DNA of 12,233 nucleotides from Treponema sp. (lineage in GTDB: Bacteria; Spirochaetota; Spirochaetia; Treponematales; Breznakiellaceae). Position 1 is the first letter of the stretch. Every line of letters begins with the position of its first letter. This document shows positions 1-5,060 of the stretch, one piece after another. Under the pieces are notes generated by a model. It was not told the DNA's origin. It saw nothing but the letters and a program-made list of their open reading frames with translations, and did not search any database. The stretch is from NCBI GenBank assembly GCA_031272575.1, contig JAISTO010000119.1, positions 1 to 12,233 on the forward strand, written 5' to 3'. The position numbers and the translations under genes are program-made.

Positions 1-156
1 GCTCGGATTAAGCCCCACAAAGACAATCGAAGGCTTGAGTTTATCGACATGAGCATCAATGTAAGCAAGTTCATTGGGATCCCACAACAGCCACGAGCCG
101 TATCGTCCGCACAGTTTGTCGTCTTTTTTTAGCCTTTTAAAGACTTTTTCGTCCAT
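1..156 (-). CDS. 5' part of an unrecognised protein (VFVGLNPS motif)
   Basis: The frame is open from an ATG at 156-154 to the window edge, giving 52 codons; the rest of the gene lies outside. A strong purine-rich Shine-Dalgarno, GGAGAGGAGAAGG (complement of 160-172), precedes the ATG and fixes the start. The protein begins MDEKVFKRLKKDDKLCGRYG and reaches a hydrophobic strand followed by GLNPS at residues 48-52. A beta strand ending in GxNP(S/G) is seen early in DUF1643 proteins and in uracil-DNA-glycosylase-fold proteins. That is only a hint, because the catalytic part is not visible. It lies 131 bp downstream of the lipoprotein gene on the same strand and could be read with it or separately. 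No convincing promoter was found in the gap. The frame is well supported and the function is not. Confidence 0.6.
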   Translation of the reverse strand, partial: MDEKVFKRLKKDDKLCGRYGSWLLWDPNELAYIDAHVDKLKPSIVFVGLNPS

Positions 157-249
157 TTTCCTTCTCCTCTCCCGCATTTTGCGTGGGTGAAACGCCCCCG
201 CCCCCAGCGCGGACCGCAACGCGGCCCTTGTGCGCCGGGCTGGCGGGGT

Positions 250-279
250 GCGCGGGCCACTTTCTCAAGAAGCCCGCGC
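250..279 (-). terminator. Strong stem-loop just after the lipoprotein stop codon
   Basis: GCGCGGGC at 250-257 pairs perfectly with GCCCGCGC at 272-279, and inner TTCT/AGAA can extend the stem past a four-base bulge. It begins nine bases beyond the TAG stop (290-288) of the minus-strand lipoprotein gene, a typical terminator position. On the minus strand it lacks a U tract (ACCCC follows). On the plus strand it is followed by TTTTCTT. It may be a non-canonical terminator or an RNA 3'-end stabiliser. Confidence 0.4.
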
Positions 280-287
280 TTTTCTTC

Positions 288-3200
288 CTACTGCTGCTTC
301 GTCCAGGTGCTCCCGCCGCTTGCCCGCGTATAGGTGCCCGCGCCGCCGCTGCCTTCGCCGAGGTACGCCTCCTTCAAACTGTTGCCGATACCGTTTGCGC
401 CTTCCGGGAACGCATAGGTCCCAAAGTTGTTGTCCTCGATAGCGCTCCCCTCGAATGTCACGCTGGTCAGGCCGTTGCAGTCGCGGAACGCTTGGCTGCC
501 GATGCTGGTCACGCTGCCCGGTATGGTCACGCTGGTCAGGCCGGTGCAGACGTAGAACGCGTAGTTGCCGATGCTGGTCACGCTGGCCCCTATGGTCACG
601 CTGGTCAGGCCGGTGCAGCCGGAGAACGCGTAGTCGCCGATGCTGGTCACGCTGGAGGGTATCGTATACGCTCCGGTTTTACCTGCCGGGTATTGAATCA
701 GCATGGTCTTGTTTTTGTTGAACAGGACGCCGTCCACACTGCTGTAAGTCGTGTTGTTCTCAGCCACGGTGATACTGGTCAGACCGGTGCAGTAGTCGAA
801 CGCACTGCTGCCGATGCTGGTCACGCTGGCCGGGATGGTCACGCTGGTCAGGCGGCGGCAGAGGTCGAACGCGCTGGTGCCGATGCTGGTCACGCTGTCC
901 CCTATGGTCACGCTGGTCAGGCCGAAGCAGTTGTAGAACGCGTAGTTGCCGATGCTGGTCACGCTGTTCGGTATGGTCACGCTGGTCAGGCCGAAGCAGT
1001 TGTAGAAGACGTAGTCGCCGATGATGGTCAGTGTGTCCGGCAAAACAATGCCCTTGATATAGGAGTTGTTTTTGATGACGGTCATGTTATTGCCGCTGGG
1101 ACTGAAGGATCCGTATATTGTATTGCTGGTCGCGGTGCACGCGCTCAAGTCCAGCACCACATACTGCTCCGCGTTCTGCACCGCCGTGTTGATGTCGCCC
1201 CAGGTGTCGGAGATGTTCAGTTCAAGGTGAACGGTGATCGGCGCGGCGGCGCTCGTGCCGCTCAGGGTGTTAAGAAAGGCGTTCAGCGCCTCGACAGAGG
1301 TGAGTCCCGTTGACGCCGTCACACTCACGCTCGTTGCCTGGGTCGCCTGGGCCGCTGCCGCTACGGTGATTTTCTGGCCGCTTCCCACGGTAGTCACTGC
1401 CGTCAGGCCGGTGATCGTTACCACCGTGTCGCTGGTTCTGGTCACCGTGCCGCCCGTGAGATTGGCAAAACCGCCGCTCCCCGCCGTGCTGATGCTGAAC
1501 TGGCTAAGCGTCGGGGAAGTCACAAAGGTCCCGCCCGTCAGGGTGATGGTCAGCGTGTTATGGCCCACCGCCGAGGTGAACTCGCCGGATTCCACGGCGG
1601 TGATGACATACTCGCCCACTGTGAGCGCCAGCCGCACGCTTTCGCTCTTGCCGTCCTCCGTTACCGACACATAATAAGTGGCGGCGGGGATGTTGTCCGT
1701 GTGGGTAAGGCTCAGGGTGGGCCAGGTGGTGATGGCGGCGCTTACGCCGCTGGCCAGAGTGTCGCCGGTGTTCCCGGCGTAAACCTTCCAGGTCCCGGTG
1801 ATCTCCGTTTCATTGGTCAGGGTGAAGTCCACGGACGCCTGGGTCGCGGCGGTCTTGGCAACGGTGGTTGTCGAAGCCGTGGGTGTGGCGGACGGGGCGA
1901 GTTCCACCGTGAGCGCCAGCCGCACGCTTTCGCTCTTGCCGTCCTCTGTTACCGACACATAGTAAGTGGCGGCGGGGATGTTGCTCGTGTGGGTAAGCCG
2001 CAGGGTGGGCCAGGTGGTGATGGCGGCGCTTACGCCGCTGGCCAGGGTGTCACCATCGCTCCCGGCATAGACCTTCCAGGTCCCGGTGATCGCTGTTTCA
2101 TTGGTCAGGGTGAAGTCCACGGTCGCCTGGGTCAGGGAGGTCTTGGCAACGGTGGTGGTCGAAGCCGTGGGTGTGGCGGACGGGGCGAGTTCCACCGTGA
2201 GCGCCAGCCGTCCGCTTTCGCTCTTGCCGTCCTCCGTTACCGACACATAGTAAGTAGCGGCGGGGATGTCGCTCGTGTGAGTAAGCCGCAGAGTGGGCCA
2301 GGTGGTGATGGCGGCGCTTACGCCGCTGGCCAGGGTGTCACCATCGCTCCCTGCGTAGACCTTCCATGTCCCGGTGATCTCCGTTGCGTTGGTCAGGGTG
2401 AAGTCCACGGACGCCTGGGTCAGGGAGGTCTTGGCAACGGTGGTTGTCGAGGCCGTGGGCGTGGCGGAGGGGGCGCCGTCCTCGCTCTCGCCGCCGTTGT
2501 CGTCGTCATCATCGTCGAAAATGCTGGGATCGACGTAGACCGTGGTGTCGGCGGTGATCTCTTCGACCACGCCAAACTGTTCCCCGGACGCGCTCTTGCA
2601 GATCACTTTCTGGAGATCCTCAACGGTGGGGGCGTCTTCGTCGTCGAACTCCGCGAACAACTCGGCAAGGCCCTGGAGGGTGAAGGGGAATTCGAACATC
2701 TCAGCGAATTCGCCGAGCAGCCGGTCGATGAACTCCTGGGCGGTCATCTCTTCGAGTTCACCCTCGCCGCCGCTGGACGCCGCCGCGACCGGACCTTTGG
2801 CATCGGTGGAGAGTACCGCCGTCGTGGTCTTGGCGTTCTTCGCTTCAACCTTGATGTACTTGCCCTGGTCCGCCGCGACAAGCGTGTAGGTCGCGCTGGT
2901 CGCACCGCTGATGTCGGTGTACTCGCCGTCCGAGGCGCTGGCGCTCTTCCACTGGAACGTGGCGTCGGTGACCGTCGCGCCGCTTTCCGTCGCGTCTTTG
3001 GCCTCCGCCGTCAGGACCTGGCCCACCTTTGCCGTGCCGGTGATCGTCACCAACTTGATTTCGTTGGTGTTCGGCGTGACCACCGTCACCGTCGCGGTCC
3101 CGGACTTCGACGTGTCCACCTTGGAAGTGGCCCGCACCGTCAGGGTCGCGGCGGTCTCATCGGAGGCCACAGTCAGAGTGGCGCCGTCCATAGCGGTGCC

Positions 3201-3485
3201 GGTCTTGCCGGTCCCCTCGACGGTCCACGTGACGGTCTGCGCGGGGCTGTTCTCCCCGGCCACCGTCGCGTTGAACTGCTGGGTCTTGCCCTTGACCACG
3301 CTGACCGTCGCCGGCGTGACCGTGACGCCGGTGACCGTGGGGGTGAGCTCATCGTTCCCGCCCCCCGTACTGCCATTATCGCAACTGACCAGTGCCGTTG
3401 CCGCAACTACCAGCGCCAGCCCACAGGCCAGCGCACCCATCGGCGCAAAGCGCCAGAACCCGTTGGATTTCTTCATGAATGTCAT
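288..3485 (-). CDS. BspA-like leucine-rich-repeat surface lipoprotein with Ig-like domains
   Basis: This 1065-aa protein is predicted to be exported and lipid-anchored. A basic, hydrophobic signal peptide ends in ALVSC, with the lipid-accepting Cys at residue 35 (a relaxed spirochaetal lipobox). A Big-2-type bacterial Ig-like domain follows (about 48-137: TVTPATVSVVKGKTQQFNAT). Next come a second Ig-like module (about 143-226), an acidic segment with a six-Asp run before residue 338, three 96-residue Ser/Thr-rich repeats (338-625), another Ig-like stretch (about 626-725), and LRR_5/BspA-type repeats (about 800-1015; core LTSVTIPxSVTSIGxxAF). The C-terminus ends GTYTRASGGSTWTKQQ. The start at 3485 is chosen over the Met three codons later because an AAGGAAG Shine-Dalgarno (complement of 3495-3501) sits nine bases upstream of it. 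BspA-like proteins act in adhesion and host or matrix binding in Treponema, Tannerella and Trichomonas; that role is inferred here. Antisense open frames across it are composition shadows. Confidence 0.93.
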   Translation of the reverse strand: MTFMKKSNGFWRFAPMGALACGLALVVAATALVSCDNGSTGGGNDELTPTVTGVTVTPATVSVVKGKTQQFNATVAGENSPAQTVTWTVEGTGKTGTAMDGATLTVASDETAATLTVRATSKVDTSKSGTATVTVVTPNTNEIKLVTITGTAKVGQVLTAEAKDATESGATVTDATFQWKSASASDGEYTDISGATSATYTLVAADQGKYIKVEAKNAKTTTAVLSTDAKGPVAAASSGGEGELEEMTAQEFIDRLLGEFAEMFEFPFTLQGLAELFAEFDDEDAPTVEDLQKVICKSASGEQFGVVEEITADTTVYVDPSIFDDDDDDNGGESEDGAPSATPTASTTTVAKTSLTQASVDFTLTNATEITGTWKVYAGSDGDTLASGVSAAITTWPTLRLTHTSDIPAATYYVSVTEDGKSESGRLALTVELAPSATPTASTTTVAKTSLTQATVDFTLTNETAITGTWKVYAGSDGDTLASGVSAAITTWPTLRLTHTSNIPAATYYVSVTEDGKSESVRLALTVELAPSATPTASTTTVAKTAATQASVDFTLTNETEITGTWKVYAGNTGDTLASGVSAAITTWPTLSLTHTDNIPAATYYVSVTEDGKSESVRLALTVGEYVITAVESGEFTSAVGHNTLTITLTGGTFVTSPTLSQFSISTAGSGGFANLTGGTVTRTSDTVVTITGLTAVTTVGSGQKITVAAAAQATQATSVSVTASTGLTSVEALNAFLNTLSGTSAAAPITVHLELNISDTWGDINTAVQNAEQYVVLDLSACTATSNTIYGSFSPSGNNMTVIKNNSYIKGIVLPDTLTIIGDYVFYNCFGLTSVTIPNSVTSIGNYAFYNCFGLTSVTIGDSVTSIGTSAFDLCRRLTSVTIPASVTSIGSSAFDYCTGLTSITVAENNTTYSSVDGVLFNKNKTMLIQYPAGKTGAYTIPSSVTSIGDYAFSGCTGLTSVTIGASVTSIGNYAFYVCTGLTSVTIPGSVTSIGSQAFRDCNGLTSVTFEGSAIEDNNFGTYAFPEGANGIGNSLKEAYLGEGSGGAGTYTRASGGSTWTKQQ
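460..1045 (-). repeat. 69-bp LRR_5 coding repeats with one 30-residue insertion
   Basis: The block encodes tandem 23-residue leucine-rich repeats. The plus-strand text gctggtcaggccg recurs at 69-bp spacing (about 464, 533, 602, and again about 842, 911, 980). The regular period is broken between about 602 and 776, which encodes the VDGVLFNKNKTMLIQYPAGK-type insertion characteristic of BspA repeats. Several units are almost identical at DNA level (for example those encoding FYNCFGLTSVTI), so unequal recombination could change copy number. Confidence 0.85.
1611..2474 (-). repeat. Three tandem 288-bp (96-aa) coding repeats
   Basis: Units run 2474-2187, 2186-1899 and 1898-1611 in translation order, each exactly 96 codons. 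Each starts APSATPTASTTTVAKT and ends at SxRLALTVEL, or TVGE in the last unit. The anchor gccgtgggygtggcgga recurs at 2452, 2164 and 1876, exactly 288 bp apart. Differences are few, for example NATEIT/NETAIT/NETEIT, TSLTQ/TAATQ and SDGD/NTGD. I do not recognise the module. Its predicted beta-rich, Thr-rich character suggests an Ig-like or stalk module. The near identity implies recent duplication or ongoing homogenisation. Confidence 0.92.
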
Positions 3486-3701
3486 GGAAAAAATCTTCCT
3501 TCAAACAATGTCGTGTCTTCCCACGCCGCCAGCGGTCTTTCCCTGCCGCCTACCAAAAAAGGCTTTTTCGGCGCGTTGCCCGGACCGCCCTGGATGGGCT
3601 ATTCTTGCTTCGCGCTTAATGCGTACTCCGGTGGGCGGGGAAGGTTTCCAAGTCTTAACACCGCCGCCGGGGTTTGCCTTTCTATGAACCGTTTTTTCCG
3701 T
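3486..3701 (-). other. Non-coding leader region upstream of the lipoprotein gene
   Basis: Together with the palindrome array this is the roughly 315-bp gap between the DUF4469 frame and the lipoprotein start. It holds the lipoprotein Shine-Dalgarno (3495-3501) and a short A/T-rich dyad near 3553-3567 (AAAAAGGCTTTTT). I see no convincing sigma-70 -35/-10 pair. The lipoprotein promoter is therefore either non-canonical or upstream of the array. No protein-like frame was found. Confidence 0.4.
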
Positions 3702-3819
3702 CTCTAAGGTCTTAGAGCGTCCGCTATAAACCCTTAGAGACGGCGACTCTAAACCCTTAGAGCGTCCGCTCTAAACCCTTAGAGACGGCTGCTCTAAACC
3801 CTTAGAGCGCCCGCTCTAC
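3702..3819. repeat. Array of five 16-bp palindromes at 22/23-bp spacing (45-bp higher-order repeat)
   Basis: The core CTCTAAACCCTTAGAG is an inverted repeat (CTCTAA/TTAGAG, 4-base loop). Cores start at 3702 (variant loop GGTC), 3724 (one mismatch), 3747, 3769 and 3792, with a decayed sixth at 3814. Start-to-start distances are 22, 23, 22, 23, 22. Two spacer types alternate: CGTCCG or CGCCCG, and ACGGCGA or ACGGCTG. The true unit is thus a 45-bp dimer, present as 3724-3768 and 3769-3813 with about four differences. GAGCG-TC-CGCTC spacers add a second nested dyad. The array covers the stop codon of the DUF4469 frame and lies upstream of the lipoprotein gene. It could be a multi-site operator, a transcript 3'-end or terminator structure, or a REP-type element. 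Confidence 0.9.
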
Positions 3820-4483
3820 ACCTCCGGCGCCGCCGCCCTTTGCCGCCTGAGGGCAGGGCACGGTCAAGTCGATGTCCAGTTCCGCCGTCCGGGGCTCGCT
3901 GTAGGGGTACTTCGAACTCCCGCTATAACAGGTCTCCACGCTGACCCGGTACGTGCCCGCCGCCAGCGTCGCCGGCACCAGAAAGATGACTTTCGACGCC
4001 CCGTTCTCCGCCAGGTTTTCTTGAAGCACCTCCTCCGCGCCTGATGCCGTGTTCCGCAGCTTGATGTGGCCCTGCTCGATCCGGATGTGATGCCCATACA
4101 AGACCGCCATCCCTCCGGGCGAAAGCCCGATGTTGGCCTGGGCGGTGGTAACGTCTTCTATAGAAAAAAGCGCCGGCCCGGTCTGCGACGGCGGCACTTC
4201 CACCAGGGGCAGCCCCGCGGCAATGGCCTCCAGGTCCCTGGCGGGCCGCGCGTGGAGGGCGCCCTGCGGCGCATCACAGAGCCTGTTTTTGAGGAAAAAG
4301 TGACTATTCCGAGAAAGCAAACAATCGCGATTAAATCGCAGAAAAGTGCGGGACGGGGGGGGGGGACATTCGATTAAAAAGTACGCCGGAGAGGAGATTC
4401 CGCACGTCCAGACGCGCACAGGCGCAGGCCAGCGCGCCAGAGAACGGCGCGGGCGCGGGGTGGGTTAAGAATAGCGTATGCAC
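3802..4483 (-). CDS. DUF4469 (Ig-fold) protein, start separated from body by a poly-C frameshift
   Basis: The downstream part encodes an Ig-fold domain resembling DUF4469, the C-terminal half of HU-like/DUF4469 proteins of Bacteroidetes and treponemes. Recognisable stretches are IEDVTTAQANIGLSPGG, a YGHHIRIEQ strand, then VIFLVPATLAAGTYRVSV and EPRTAELDIDL. The usual N-terminal HU-like DNA-binding domain (about 110-120 aa) is absent. The conserved frame (3802-4419) has no supported start of its own. A promoter, an AAAGGAG Shine-Dalgarno (4493-4499) and a GTG at 4483-4481 lie in a different frame, which stops soon after an 11-base C tract (4355-4365). Losing one C would join the GTG frame to the DUF4469 frame, giving about 226 aa. 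The stretch between the GTG and about 4250 is not convincingly protein-like, so a decayed 5' end is equally possible. The last codons lie in the palindrome array. Confidence 0.55.
4355..4365. repeat. 11-base G:C homopolymer tract
   Basis: Eleven consecutive G on the plus strand, so C on the coding (minus) strand. It lies about 117 bases after the supported GTG start of the DUF4469 gene and 5' of the conserved part. Loss of one base (or gain of two) would put the GTG in frame with the DUF4469 body. Confidence 0.95.
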
Positions 4484-4508
4484 AGCGAATATCTCCTTTC
4501 CGGGAAAG

Positions 4509-4537
4509 ATACTACCACAACGATTCTGTTTTGTCAA
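4509..4537 (-). promoter_or_regulatory. Sigma-70-type promoter for the DUF4469 gene
   Basis: On the minus strand, a perfect -35 TTGACA (complement of 4532-4537) is followed after exactly 17 bases by -10 TAGTAT (4509-4514). Transcription would start near 4502, just ahead of the AAAGGAG Shine-Dalgarno (4493-4499), which is nine bases from a GTG start (4483). Confidence 0.75.
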
Positions 4538-4837
4538 GCGAAGAAGCGGAAAAAAGCGAAAATTTTGCGAAAAATCGGCAAAAAGCGGTTTTTAAAAGGG
4601 AATTGGGACTTGGGCGTTATGCGGGGGCGGAGGGTGGAGCGAGTGAGATCTGCGGAGTGCATGGGGAGTGGGGGGCGTTACTCTGCGGCTTGGGTGCCCT
4701 CGTCACTCCGCGACTTGGAAACGGGACCGAGCGGCATAGCCGAACCGTTCGTAGAACGGCGTGCGCGTTCAACGCGCCCCCCTCTCCCCCGCGGAGTCTT
4801 GCCGCGAGCGGCGTCAACGCCGCCAGAGTCCGCGGTC

Positions 4838-4925
4838 AAGCCGCGGAATGACGGGGTCCGCAAGCCGCGGAATGACGGGGTCCGCAAGCCGCGGAATGAC
4901 GGGGTCCGCAAACCGCGGAATGACG
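4838..4925. repeat. 24-bp tandem repeat, about 3.7 copies
   Basis: The unit aagccgcggaatgacggggtccgc occurs perfectly or nearly so at 4838-4861, 4862-4885 and 4886-4909, with a fourth partial, diverging copy from 4910. It contains one arm (ccgcggaatgacg) of the palindromic element at 4936-4993. The array therefore looks like local amplification of half of a dispersed palindromic repeat. Confidence 0.93.
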
Positions 4926-4935
4926 ATGGCAACAA

Positions 4936-4993
4936 CGTCACTCCGCGACTTGATCGCGGAGTCCAGATTCCGCGGTCGAGCCGCGGAATGACG
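4936..4993. repeat. REP-like 58-bp palindromic element
   Basis: The ends cgtcactccgcg (4936-4947) and cgcggaatgacg (4982-4993) are inverted repeats with one mismatch. Inside are two sub-hairpins: TCCGCG/CGCGGA around acttgat, and ATTCCGCGG/CCGCGGAAT (nine perfect pairs) around tcgag. A related copy of one end, cgtcactccgcgacttg, begins at 4701. The structure is that of a REP or small non-autonomous palindromic repeat likely scattered through the genome. Confidence 0.75.
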
Positions 4994-5020
4994 ATGTTAT
5001 CGTGGCCGCGGGCCGCCCCC

Positions 5021-5050
5021 TTGCGGCTTCCTGCCCGTCTATGCTATACT
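5021..5050 (+). promoter_or_regulatory. Extended -10 promoter giving a probable leaderless mRNA
   Basis: TTGCGG (5021-5026), an 18-base spacer, then TGC-TATACT with an extended -10 TG (5042-5043) and the -10 hexamer at 5045-5050. The ATG is at 5061, only ten bases after the -10, and the intervening bases are tcccccaatc with no Shine-Dalgarno. Transcription should begin at or within a few bases of the start codon. The arrangement matches that before the AAA-like gene at 10696. Confidence 0.65.
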
Positions 5051-5060
5051 TCCCCCAATC

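Larger units (their letters stand above)
4540..5020. other. Non-coding, repeat-filled intergenic region between divergent genes
   Basis: About 480 bp separate the divergent DUF4469 and solute-binding-protein promoters. The part near 4540-4600 is A-rich (GCGAAAA-type words). Then follow G-rich sequence, two small perfect hairpins (CCGTTC/GAACGG at 4745-4759 and GCGCGTT/AACGCGC at 4763-4777), and the REP-like and tandem repeats listed separately. Long open frames here translate into low-complexity repeat text such as SFRGLRTPSFRGL and are not genes. Confidence 0.75.

Noticed and set aside
183..3707. Long plus-strand open frames antisense to the lipoprotein gene (for example 183-1313, 1560-3707, 2911-3687)
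   Set aside because: They mirror the repeat periods of the minus-strand gene, have no Shine-Dalgarno or signal peptide, and encode low-complexity HAGQA/GGRG-type text.
4066..4377. Plus-strand open frame opposite the DUF4469 gene
   Set aside because: The minus frame has a recognisable domain; this one has no supported start and ends in the G tract.
4745..4777. Two adjacent small perfect hairpins as a terminator or riboswitch
   Set aside because: No T run, no conserved aptamer-like features and no gene ending or starting nearby.
3702..4925. CRISPR array at the palindrome array or the 24-bp tandem repeat
   Set aside because: Spacers are 6-7 bp and recurring, or absent; repeats are short; no cas genes are nearby.
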